A stretch of DNA of 23,917 nt, taken from the NCBI GenBank assembly GCA_023434425.1, contig JAEYSS010000201.1, positions 1-23,917 on the forward strand, in the 5' to 3' direction. The notes beneath the pieces were generated by a model, which made no database searches, was not told the DNA's origin, and was given only the letters and a program-made list of their open reading frames with translations. Of the stretch, positions 14,208-21,370 are shown piece by piece. The position numbers and the translations under genes were made by a program. This DNA comes from Pseudomonadota bacterium (GTDB lineage Bacteria > Pseudomonadota > Alphaproteobacteria > Ferrovibrionales > Ferrovibrionaceae). Position 1 is the first letter of the stretch. Every line of letters begins with the position of its first letter.

Positions 14208-14648
14208 ATGTTCAAACCCGACATCCGCATTGCAGAGACCGACGACGAGATTGCAGCCTGCTTTCCCGTCCTGCACCAGCTGCGACCGCATCTGAAGGAC
14301 AAGGCCGAGCTGGTGTCGCGCGTGAAACTGCAGAACCGGGAAGGCTATGTTCTTGCTTATGCGCTGGATGAGTCAGGCTTGCCGGCCGCCTGCATCGGCT
14401 TCCGCCGCCAGAACCGGCTGGTGCATGGCAAGGTGATCTATGTCGATGATCTGATCACCACCGAAACCGGCCGCTCGCTGGGATATGGCGCCGCACTGCT
14501 CGGCTGGGTTGAGGCGATAGCGAAGCAGGAAGGCTTCAGGGCGGTCGACCTGGACAGCGGCACGCAGCGCACCGAGGCGCATCGCTTCTATTTCCGCCAG
14601 CGCTACGCCATCAGTTCATTCCATTTCCTGAAGAGGATTGCACCGTGA
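14208..14648 (+). CDS. GNAT family N-acetyltransferase
   Basis: A 146-residue cytoplasmic GNAT protein transferring an acetyl group from acetyl-CoA to an amine. Strand 4 is KVIYVDDLIT, the pyrophosphate-binding loop RSLGYGAALLGWVE fits the Q/RxxGxG/A motif A, and AVDLDSGTQRTEAHRFYFRQ is motif B with the aromatic position common in this subgroup. AAGGG lies upstream of ATG 14208. The gene starts six bases after the first GST and its stop overlaps the GTG start of the second GST (GTGA), so it is embedded between two related GSTs. The acceptor substrate is unknown. Confidence 0.9.
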   Translation: MFKPDIRIAETDDEIAACFPVLHQLRPHLKDKAELVSRVKLQNREGYVLAYALDESGLPAACIGFRRQNRLVHGKVIYVDDLITTETGRSLGYGAALLGWVEAIAKQEGFRAVDLDSGTQRTEAHRFYFRQRYAISSFHFLKRIAP

Positions 14649-15271
14649 TCGATCTCTATACCTGGGGCACGCCGAATGGCCGCAAGGTCTCTGTCATGCT
14701 GGAAGAGACCGGCCTGAAATATCAGGCGTTTCCGATCAACATTTCAAAGGACGAGCAGTTCGCGCCGGATTTCCTCAAAGTGAATCCGAACAACAAGATT
14801 CCGGCCATCGTCGATCACGAGCCGCCGGCGAGTTACGGCAAGGATCCGGTCAGTGTGTTCGAGTCCGGCGCGATCCTGATCTATCTGGCCGAGAAGAGCG
14901 GCAAATTCCTGCCGACGGATGCGAAGGCGCGCATGCAGGCACTGCAGTGGCTGATGTGGCAGATGGGGGGCTTCGGTCCGATGCTGGGCCAGACGCATCA
15001 CTTCCTGCGCTTTGCAAAGGAGAAGGTGCCATACGCCATCGACCGCTTCACCACGGAGACCAAGCGGCTCTACAAGGTGCTGGACGGCCATCTGGCGAAG
15101 AACGAGTTCCTTGCCGGCAAGGACTATTCGATTGCCGATATCGCGACACTGCCCTGGGCGGGTCGGCATGACTGGCACGGCATCGATCTGGCGAGTTACC
15201 CTAACGTGAAGCGCTGGTATGAGCTGCTGATGGCGCGTCCGGCCGTGCAGCGTGGTTTCGAGGTGCCGTAA
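14645..15271 (+). CDS. YfcG-like glutathione S-transferase, paralogue
   Basis: A 208-residue GST closely related to the one at 13497; roughly half or more of the residues agree by eye, including MIDLY, TPNG, VFESGAIL and MWQMGG...GPM.GQ.HHF. The thioredoxin domain covers about 1-90 and the helical domain 95-205, with FLAGKDYSIADIATLPW. The start is GTG 14645, sharing four bases with the GNAT stop, preceded by AGAGGA. It lacks the C-terminal tail of the upstream paralogue. The arrangement suggests a local duplication with the acetyltransferase between the copies. The role is probably glutathione-dependent detoxification or disulfide reduction. Confidence 0.92.
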   Translation: MIDLYTWGTPNGRKVSVMLEETGLKYQAFPINISKDEQFAPDFLKVNPNNKIPAIVDHEPPASYGKDPVSVFESGAILIYLAEKSGKFLPTDAKARMQALQWLMWQMGGFGPMLGQTHHFLRFAKEKVPYAIDRFTTETKRLYKVLDGHLAKNEFLAGKDYSIADIATLPWAGRHDWHGIDLASYPNVKRWYELLMARPAVQRGFEVP

Positions 15272-15273
15272 GC

Positions 15274-15792
15274 ATGGCCTCAGTCGATGCCATCCTGGAC
15301 CATGCCGGGGTACAGCGTGTACGTGAGGCGCTGCGGTTGCGCGGCGTGCAGGAGCAACGGGTGATCGCGCTGGGCGATGCTGTACGCACGGCCGCCGAAG
15401 CTGCCGCGGCGCTCGGCTGCGAGGTCGGCGCCATCGTCAAGTCGCTGGTGTTCTCGCATGACGGCGACGACGGCGAGAAGCAGGCCGTGATGGCCCTGGT
15501 TGCCGGCGACCGGCAATGCGACGTGGCGATGCTGGGCCGTGCCCTAGGTCTGCCGGCGGCGCCTGGACGGGCCGATCCGGCGCTGGTGCGCCGGGCAACC
15601 GGTTTCGCCATCGGTGGTGTGGCTCCGCTGGGGCATCTGGAGCAGTTGCCCATCGTGGTTGACGGCAGCCTGGCGCGCTTTCCGCTGCTGCATGCCGCAG
15701 CAGGCCATCCCCATGCGGTATTTCCGTTGACTTACGAGGAGTTGCTGGAGTGGACCGGGGGGCTTGCGGCTCCCGATCTGGCGAAGACTTGA
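15274..15792 (+). CDS. YbaK/aminoacyl-tRNA deacylase family protein
   Basis: A 172-residue protein of the YbaK/ProX editing family, which hydrolyses mischarged aminoacyl-tRNA in trans. Signatures are GAIVKSLVF (the conserved lysine is K56), ALVAGDRQCDV, RRATGFAIGGVAPLGH (the GxxP loop, about 110-121), LPIVVD and AAAGHPHAVFPLTYEEL. The length fits the free-standing family. It starts two bases after the second GST and is probably co-transcribed with it. Which tRNA is edited cannot be read from sequence. It is followed directly by the promoter of a tRNA-Ser gene. Confidence 0.9.
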   Translation: MASVDAILDHAGVQRVREALRLRGVQEQRVIALGDAVRTAAEAAAALGCEVGAIVKSLVFSHDGDDGEKQAVMALVAGDRQCDVAMLGRALGLPAAPGRADPALVRRATGFAIGGVAPLGHLEQLPIVVDGSLARFPLLHAAAGHPHAVFPLTYEELLEWTGGLAAPDLAKT

Positions 15793-15795
15793 GCG

Positions 15796-15824
15796 TTGAC
15801 AGCCACTGCCCCGGGCCTTAGAAG
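15796..15824 (+). promoter_or_regulatory. Promoter of the tRNA-Ser gene
   Basis: A perfect TTGACA (15796-15801) and TAGAAG (15819-15824) with a 17-base spacer, followed by a GC-rich discriminator (GCGCC), as in stable-RNA promoters. The start would be near 15831, about 30 bases before the mature tRNA. It begins three bases after the YbaK stop. Confidence 0.65.
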
Positions 15825-15862
15825 AGGCGCCGCATACACTGTGTGAATACCCACTCGATAGC

Positions 15863-15955
15863 GGAGGGGTGGCCGAGTGGCTGAAGGCAGTGGTTTGCTA
15901 AATCACCGTACGATGTCAAGTCGTACCGCGGGTTCGAATCCCGCCCCCTCCGCCA
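15863..15955 (+). tRNA. tRNA-Ser (anticodon GCU)
   Basis: Acceptor arms GGAGGGG (15863-15869) and CCCCTCC (15945-15951), discriminator G and an encoded CCA end (15953-15955). The anticodon stem GTGGT/ATCAC encloses the loop TTGCTAA, with anticodon GCT at 15897-15899, which reads AGC/AGU serine codons. The long variable arm GTACGA/TCGTAC is the class II feature expected of tRNA-Ser. The T arm reads GCGGGTTCGAATCCCGC. Its 3' end lies one base from the stop codon of the convergent methyltransferase gene. Confidence 0.97.
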
Positions 15956-15956
15956 C

Positions 15957-17513
15957 TTACTTCTTCTTTTTGCCTGAAGCGACGTCCGGTCCACCGACGA
16001 TGCCGAGCTGCTGCAGAATCGGCACGATGCGCTGGCGGAAGGTGTCATGGCGCTCGCGCAGATGCGTCAGGTTGTCCTCCGGCGAGATCAGCGGCTCGCC
16101 ATTGCGCAGCAACACTTCACCGCGCGCGGCCATGCATTCTGCGACGAAGGCCGCGGGGTCCAGCCTGCGCTGCTCGGCCAACACGAACAGCTGTTCGAAC
16201 CGGCCGATCTGGTAACCGCCGCCGGTCAGCGGCGAGGCGAGGAACTGCAATTCGCTGTTGTGTATGGCGCGCTGCAGGACGGCCGCATTGAAGGCTGCCG
16301 TCGATTTCGCACGATCGGCATCGCCCGCAGCCGGCAGGCAGGGCTGCACATGATTCTGGCCGATCAGCACCGTGACCGCCTCCACGACGGCGTTGACGTT
16401 GAGGGCGCGCAGTGCCTCGTCCGTCATGATCTGGGCAAGCGTGCGAGGGCCGGGGGTCAGCGCCGCCAGCAGGGGATCGAAGACACTGGTAGTGAGCGCC
16501 AGCTTGCCGAGCGGGGTCAGCACGTTGCGCTGAATGGCGTCGGCCGGCGTGGTCAGTACGAACCGCGTTGCCATCAACCGGGCCGTGCGTTCGCCAGATT
16601 CGAGCGGCAGGCGGCCCTTGATATAGAGGTCGCGGCGGAACTGCCGGTTGGTGATGAAGTCGCGCATGACTTCGCGATGATCCGGATTGCCGGTCTCGCG
16701 CAACAGGGTTTGCTGCTCGGCGGACAGGTTGAAGTGGTCGAGATGCTCGAAAACCTCAACGGTCGTCGCGTAATCCAGCTTGGCGCTGCGCAGTTCGCGC
16801 GCCACGTCGGTGTGATAGAAAATCGTCCAGTCGCGATTGAAGTACTCATGGGCGATATAGGGCCGCGACTGCTTACGGACGCCTTCGAAGCGGTCCTTCA
16901 GCATCGGATTGACACGCGCGTACATGCTGTTGGTGTCGAACAGCCCTTTTATCTTTGCCAGCGCCTCGTCGATACGCGGCAGCAGCGGATCGCTCGAATT
17001 GCCCGACAGCATCACCATGAGCTGGCGCAGAGGCGCCATCGTGGCCCAGCCTGGATAGCAGTTGTAGCTGATATAGACGACGCCGCCGACTTTCAGCCGC
17101 CTGGAAATGAACTCGATGATGTAGCGGCGGTTTTCCTCGTTCACCCATGTATAGACGCCATGCAGGGTAATGACGTCGAATTGCGGCAGATCGCGGTCGA
17201 CGAATTGCTCGAAGGAGTCATCGTAGAAATGGACATTCTTCGTGGCTGCATCGGCCGCCAGTTTGCGTGCGTAGCTGATATGGCCCGGCAGGAAATCGTT
17301 GGCGTGGAATTCGGCATGGGGATGAGCGGCGGCCAGCAGTGCCGTGCTGAAGCCATGGCCACAGCCGAGTTCACAATAGGTGATACGATCTAGGTCGGTA
17401 TCGCCGGGATCGATGCCACGCGACAGCAGGGCGAAACGATGCAGGGCAGGGGTCAGCTCGCGGTAGAAATCATGCGTATAGCCGACATCCACATAACCTT
17501 CTGTCCAGTCCAC
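15957..17513 (-). CDS. SAM-dependent methyltransferase with regulatory domain
   Basis: A 518-residue protein. The class I methyltransferase domain (about 1-210) has WTEGYVDVGYTHDFYRELTP, motif I YCELGCGHGFSTALL (about 46-60) and the acidic HANDFLP loop. A central region follows, with HEYFNRDWTIFYHTDVAREL, and then the C-terminal half typical of proteins with the methyltransferase regulatory domain. The C-terminus is a lysine tail (ASGKKKK). I choose GTG 17511-17513 as start because GGGGAGGCAGGT lies immediately before it and the family begins with WTEGY; the open frame to 17606 has no support. Substrate unknown; relatives occur near surface polysaccharide or flagellar genes. It is divergent from the multicopper oxidase, with 130 bases between. 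Confidence 0.88.
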   Translation of the reverse strand: MDWTEGYVDVGYTHDFYRELTPALHRFALLSRGIDPGDTDLDRITYCELGCGHGFSTALLAAAHPHAEFHANDFLPGHISYARKLAADAATKNVHFYDDSFEQFVDRDLPQFDVITLHGVYTWVNEENRRYIIEFISRRLKVGGVVYISYNCYPGWATMAPLRQLMVMLSGNSSDPLLPRIDEALAKIKGLFDTNSMYARVNPMLKDRFEGVRKQSRPYIAHEYFNRDWTIFYHTDVARELRSAKLDYATTVEVFEHLDHFNLSAEQQTLLRETGNPDHREVMRDFITNRQFRRDLYIKGRLPLESGERTARLMATRFVLTTPADAIQRNVLTPLGKLALTTSVFDPLLAALTPGPRTLAQIMTDEALRALNVNAVVEAVTVLIGQNHVQPCLPAAGDADRAKSTAAFNAAVLQRAIHNSELQFLASPLTGGGYQIGRFEQLFVLAEQRRLDPAAFVAECMAARGEVLLRNGEPLISPEDNLTHLRERHDTFRQRIVPILQQLGIVGGPDVASGKKKK

Positions 17514-17643
17514 ACCTGCCTCCCCAATCTGGTTGCCGCCATGGTGCTGAAGGCAGGGCCCCGAACCAAGCCCATCCATGCTGCGCCAACGCGTCGCGGC
17601 GGCCATGGTTGACCCCGCCCGGATCGCAGTAAACTATGGATGC

Positions 17644-19047
17644 ATGAACAAGATATTGCTGACGAGACGGGAGGCGATTGCAGCGGGTGCCGCCGCCATG
17701 CTGGTCTCGCCGCAGACCGCCAAAGCCGCAGCCGAGCCGGTGATGCTGACCGCCAGCGTCGTTCCGCGGACCCTGCCGGGTAATGTCGGACCTTCGGATC
17801 TGTGGCTTTACAACGACACGATCGCGCCGGTGCTTCGCATCCGGCGTAACGAATTGTTTACCGCGACCTTCCGCAACCGTCTGACCGAGCACAGCGCGAT
17901 CCACTGGCATGGCGTGCGCGTGCCGCATGCCATGGACGGGGTGCCCTACATCACCCAACCGCCGGTCCAGCCCGGTGCAGGCTTCACCTACAAATTCGCA
18001 CCGCCTGATCCGGGCACATTCTTTTTCCATCCGCATTGCAACACGGTGGAAGCGCTCGGTCGCGGACTGGCCGGCGTGCTGATCGTGGAAGACCCGCGCG
18101 ACCAGGGGCTGTTTGATATCGAACATGTGCTGGCGCTGAAGGATTGGCGCAGCCGGCATGATGGCAGTTTTGAGGATTTTCTCACCGATGCAGGCGCGGC
18201 GCGCTCAGGGACTTTCGGCAATCTGCGGACCGTCAACGGCCAGGCCTTGCCGGTGCTGCAGGTGCCGCCAGGCGCTCGGGTCCGACTTCGCATCCTCAAC
18301 ATTGATCCCACCCGCATCCCCATGCTGAGCCTGCGTGGGGCCGCGCGCCCACTGGTGATCGCGACGGATGGCAATGCCTGCGAGCCTTTCGCGTTGAACG
18401 GCTGGCGGCTGGGCCCGGCTCAGCGCGCCGATATCGCCTTTATCGCGCCACAGATGGCGGGCGCCGAGATCGTGCTGGAGGATGTGTTCAGCACCCGGCC
18501 GCGTCCGCTGGCGAAACTGCTGACGGCCGGACAGGGCCTGCGGTCGACCAAGGCGACGCTGCGTCTGCCAGATGCTGAACTGCCGGAGCCGGACCTGAAG
18601 GTGGCGACCAGGCTGGACGTGCAACTGCTGGCCGGCAGCGCCGATCCGAAACTGGACGCCTGGGCGAAGGAGAATGGCGTCAGCTTGGATGAAATCTGCC
18701 TGACACAGAAGGTCTTCTGGTCGATCAACCAGCAGGTCTGGCCCGGTATGGCGCATGACAAGTTGCCACCGCCTTTGTTTGAACTCAAGAGCGGCCGCAG
18801 CTATGTGATGGAAATGTTCAATGGTACGCCGCACCAGCATCCGATGCACATGCATGGGCATACTTTCCGGGTGTTGTCGTCGTCGAACCGCGACCTGCCG
18901 GCGCATTGGGCCGACACCGTGCTGGTACGGCCCAAGGAGCGCATCCGCATTGCCTTCGTGGCCGGCGAACCGGGCGACTGGATGTTCCACTGCCATATCA
19001 TCGAACACCAGGAAACCGGCATGATGGGATATCTGCGGGTCGCCTAG
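17644..19047 (+). CDS. Multicopper oxidase, Tat-exported
   Basis: A 467-residue periplasmic multicopper oxidase that oxidises a substrate at a type 1 copper and reduces O2 to water at a trinuclear cluster. The N-terminus LTRREAIAAGAAAML is a twin-arginine signal, with probable cleavage near AKA-A (27-30). Copper motifs are IHWHG (H87, H89), FHPHC (H129, H131), HQHPMHMHGH (H399, H402, H404) and MFHCHIIEHQETGM (H449, C450, H451, H455, axial M460), all complete. Three cupredoxin domains are expected from the length. The start ATG 17644 gives the Tat signal; a TTGACC and an AT-rich TAAACTAT stretch lie so close upstream that a leaderless transcript is possible. The physiological substrate (Cu(I), metal or phenolic) is unclear. 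Confidence 0.9.
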   Translation: MNKILLTRREAIAAGAAAMLVSPQTAKAAAEPVMLTASVVPRTLPGNVGPSDLWLYNDTIAPVLRIRRNELFTATFRNRLTEHSAIHWHGVRVPHAMDGVPYITQPPVQPGAGFTYKFAPPDPGTFFFHPHCNTVEALGRGLAGVLIVEDPRDQGLFDIEHVLALKDWRSRHDGSFEDFLTDAGAARSGTFGNLRTVNGQALPVLQVPPGARVRLRILNIDPTRIPMLSLRGAARPLVIATDGNACEPFALNGWRLGPAQRADIAFIAPQMAGAEIVLEDVFSTRPRPLAKLLTAGQGLRSTKATLRLPDAELPEPDLKVATRLDVQLLAGSADPKLDAWAKENGVSLDEICLTQKVFWSINQQVWPGMAHDKLPPPLFELKSGRSYVMEMFNGTPHQHPMHMHGHTFRVLSSSNRDLPAHWADTVLVRPKERIRIAFVAGEPGDWMFHCHIIEHQETGMMGYLRVA

Positions 19048-19054
19048 ATCGCCA

Positions 19055-19074
19055 GGATTAAGAAGATTTAATCC
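19055..19074. promoter_or_regulatory. Inverted repeat after the oxidase stop
   Basis: GGATTAA-GAAGAT-TTAATCC: perfect seven-base arms and a six-base spacer, eight bases after the oxidase stop codon. It could end the oxidase transcript or be a binding site for the degP promoter. The inner TTAA-N6-TTAA is one base short of the CtrA spacing. Confidence 0.45.
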
Positions 19075-19078
19075 GGCG

Positions 19079-19093
19079 TTCAGCCGGGCTGAA
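19079..19093. promoter_or_regulatory. Palindrome upstream of degP, candidate operator
   Basis: TTCAGCC-G-GGCTGAA, a perfect 7-1-7 palindrome 56-70 bases before the degP start. A further GAAGC-TGCG-GCTTC repeat (19091-19104) overlaps it. The position suits binding by the OmpR-type regulator encoded downstream in the same operon; that is inference. Confidence 0.5.
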
Positions 19094-19148
19094 GCTGCGG
19101 CTTCCTATGTTGCAGGGGTGAATTTCCCCCGCTCAAAGGAGCCGCCCG

Positions 19149-20639
19149 ATGAAAAGCACCTCCCGCCTGACCGCCTCTCGTATCAAGGGCGCCGTTATCG
19201 CCGTGCTGCTGGCCAGCACCGTGCTGTCCGGTGGTGGCGGCTATCTGGCCGCTCGTGCCTATGCCGCGAACGACGCTCCGATCACCATCGCTCCGGCCGA
19301 GCAGCCGATGACGGCGGCGAAGCCGTCCTTTGCCGATCTGGTGGAGAAGGTGAAGCCGGCGGTCGTGAACATTTCGACCACCGAAAAGGCCGAAGCCAAA
19401 CAGCGGCAGCAGAAGGCGCAACCGGACTCGCTGGAGGATTTCTTCCGCCAGTTCATGGAGCAGCAGGGCCAGCGGAGGCGCGGTCCGCAGCATGCGCTGG
19501 GCTCGGGCTTCATCATCGATCCTTCGGGCTACATCGTGACGAACAACCACGTGGTCGCCGATGCCGCCAAGATCGTGGTGACGCTGGACGACGGCAGTGA
19601 GTATCCTGCCGTGGTGAAGGGTCGCGATCCGAAGACCGACGTGGCGCTGCTCAAGATCGAGGGCAAGACGCCGCTGCCCTATGTGGCCTTTGGCGACTCC
19701 GACAAGGCGCGGATCGGCGACTGGGTGATTGCGGTCGGCAATCCCTTTGGCCTGGGCGGCAGCGTCTCGGCCGGCATCCTGTCGGCGCGCGGGCGCAATC
19801 TGAACAATGGCCCCTACGACAATTTCCTGCAGATCGACGCGCCAATCAATCCGGGCAATTCCGGCGGCCCGATCTTCGATGCGGCGGGGCGCGTGATCGG
19901 CATCTCGACGGCGATCTACTCGCCGAGCGGCGGAAGTGTCGGCATCGGTTTCGGTGTGCCCTCCAACCTGGCCGAGACCATCGTCGCGCAGCTGAAAGAG
20001 GGCGGCAAGGTCGAACGCGGCTGGCTCGGTGTCAGCATGCAGCCGATGACCGAAAGCCTGGCCAAGGCGGTCGGCCGCAAATCGGCCGATGGCGTGCTGG
20101 TCAACGAGGTGATGACCGATGGCCCGGCGGCCAAGGCCGGCCTGAAGCAGGGCGACGTGGTCGTGAGCATCAACGGCCGGACCATCCGCGATCCGCGTGA
20201 TCTTGCGACCCAGGTAGCCGGACTGAAGGCCGGAGACAATGCCAAGTTCGGCGTCTGGCGGGACGGCCGAGAACGTACCCTGACAGTCAGCATCGGCACC
20301 CAGCCGAGCGACCAGACGGCCGCGCTGAACGACGCTGCGGGCGGGGAGGACAGGGTCGGCCTGAGCCTGGCGCCACTCACGCCGGACCTGCGCAACCGCT
20401 TTGGCCTTGAAGCCGGCGCGAAGGGTGCTGTAGTGGCCGAGGTAGCTTCCGAGAGCAAGGCCGAGGAAAGCGGCGTGCGCCCGGGGGATCTGATTGTCGG
20501 CGTGGCCGGCAAGCCGGTGGCCAATCCGGGACAGGCCGTCGATGCCATCAAGTCGGCGCAACGCGACAAAAAGGAAGCCGTGACCCTGCTGGTCATGCGC
20601 GACGGCACGACTTATTATCTCGCCCTGCAGCTCGTCTGA
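19149..20639 (+). CDS. degP: DegP/HtrA-type periplasmic serine protease
   Basis: A 496-residue HtrA protease/chaperone for misfolded envelope proteins. The N-terminal hydrophobic segment (14-38, ending ARAYA) is a signal peptide. The trypsin-like domain has the catalytic triad H134 (TNNHVV), D164 (KTDVALLKI) and S238 (GNSGGP), with GSGFIIDPSGYIVT and WVIAVGNPFGL around it. There are two PDZ domains, about 280-375 (GWLGVSMQPM...GPAAKAGLKQGDVVVSINGR) and about 395-490 (VAEVASESKAEESGVRPGDL). AAAGGAG precedes the ATG by seven bases. A Q/R-rich insert (84-115) is the LA-loop region. It is followed by an OmpR-type regulator and kinase, an arrangement common for envelope-stress control in proteobacteria. 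Confidence 0.93.
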   Translation: MKSTSRLTASRIKGAVIAVLLASTVLSGGGGYLAARAYAANDAPITIAPAEQPMTAAKPSFADLVEKVKPAVVNISTTEKAEAKQRQQKAQPDSLEDFFRQFMEQQGQRRRGPQHALGSGFIIDPSGYIVTNNHVVADAAKIVVTLDDGSEYPAVVKGRDPKTDVALLKIEGKTPLPYVAFGDSDKARIGDWVIAVGNPFGLGGSVSAGILSARGRNLNNGPYDNFLQIDAPINPGNSGGPIFDAAGRVIGISTAIYSPSGGSVGIGFGVPSNLAETIVAQLKEGGKVERGWLGVSMQPMTESLAKAVGRKSADGVLVNEVMTDGPAAKAGLKQGDVVVSINGRTIRDPRDLATQVAGLKAGDNAKFGVWRDGRERTLTVSIGTQPSDQTAALNDAAGGEDRVGLSLAPLTPDLRNRFGLEAGAKGAVVAEVASESKAEESGVRPGDLIVGVAGKPVANPGQAVDAIKSAQRDKKEAVTLLVMRDGTTYYLALQLV

Positions 20640-20648
20640 TCCATCTTT

Positions 20649-20675
20649 GGCCAGAGCGGCAACCCCGCTCTGGCC
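20649..20675 (+). terminator. Strong hairpin between degP and the response regulator
   Basis: GGCCAGAGCGG (20649-20659), loop CAACC, CCGCTCTGGCC (20665-20675): a perfect eleven-base stem filling the 50-base gap between degP and the regulator gene. No T run follows (GATTT), so full termination is unlikely. It may reduce read-through or protect the degP message so that protease is made in excess over the signalling proteins. Confidence 0.55.
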
Positions 20676-20689
20676 GATTTCATCGGTCC

Positions 20690-21370
20690 ATGAAAATCCT
20701 TCTCGTCGAAGATAACCAGCAGGTCGCGCAGTTCGTCCGCAAAGGACTGACGGAAGCGGGCCATGCGGTCGACCATGCCGACAATGGCCGCGACGGCCTG
20801 TTCATGGCCAGCAGCGAGGTCTATGACGCCCTGATCCTGGATCGCATGCTGCCCGGCGGTGTCGATGGTCTGGGCATCATCGAGGCGCTGCGTCGCACCG
20901 GCAACAAGACGCCGATCCTGATCCTGAGCGCGCTCGCCGATGTGGATGAGCGCATCCGCGGTCTGAAGGCCGGTGGAGACGACTACCTGACAAAACCCTT
21001 TGCCTTTGGCGAACTGGAGGCGCGGCTGATGGCGCTGACCCGGCGCGGCCAGAGCGGCATTCAGGAGACCGTGCTGAAGGTCGGCGATCTCACGCTCGAT
21101 GTCCTGAGCCGCAGGGCGATGCGCGGCGGCAAGGCGATCAGCTTCAAGCCGCGCGAATACAAACTGCTGGAATACCTGATGCGTCATGCCGGACAGGTGG
21201 TGACGCGCACCATGCTGCTGGAGAATGTCTGGGACTATCACTTTGATCCGCAGACCAACGTGATTGACGTGCATATCAGTAACCTGCGCCAGAAAATCGA
21301 CGCCGGCTTCGATAAGCCGTTGCTGCACACCGTTCGCGGGGCAGGTTACAGATTGAGCGAGAATGCCTAG
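20690..21370 (+). CDS. OmpR-family response regulator
   Basis: A 226-residue two-component regulator. The receiver domain (1-118) has acidic pocket residues E7 and D8, phospho-acceptor D51 (ALILDRMLPG), S80 (ILILSA) and K102 (YLTKPFAF). The winged-helix DNA-binding domain (about 130-224) has FKPREYKLLEYLMRHAGQVV, a VIDVHISNLRQKI recognition helix and the HTVRGAGYRL wing. It overlaps the kinase gene by eight bases, so the pair is translationally coupled. The gene follows degP and likely controls it; the palindrome at 19079 is a candidate target. Confidence 0.94.
   Translation: MKILLVEDNQQVAQFVRKGLTEAGHAVDHADNGRDGLFMASSEVYDALILDRMLPGGVDGLGIIEALRRTGNKTPILILSALADVDERIRGLKAGGDDYLTKPFAFGELEARLMALTRRGQSGIQETVLKVGDLTLDVLSRRAMRGGKAISFKPREYKLLEYLMRHAGQVVTRTMLLENVWDYHFDPQTNVIDVHISNLRQKIDAGFDKPLLHTVRGAGYRLSENA

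Noticed and set aside
15818..16048. Small minus-strand frame across the tRNA gene
   Set aside because: This is the known false translation of the tRNA complement (RGRDSNPRYDL type); the tRNA is complete.
16047..17393. 448-residue plus-strand frame across the methyltransferase gene
   Set aside because: The minus-strand frame has a clear SAM motif and a good ribosome-binding site; the plus frame has shadow-type composition.
17578..17643. N-terminal extension of the multicopper oxidase
   Set aside because: The extension would bury the twin-arginine signal; ATG 17644 places it properly at the N-terminus.
19080..20561. 493-residue open frame antisense to degP
   Set aside because: Same artefact: a shadow of the strongly biased degP codons with no family motifs.
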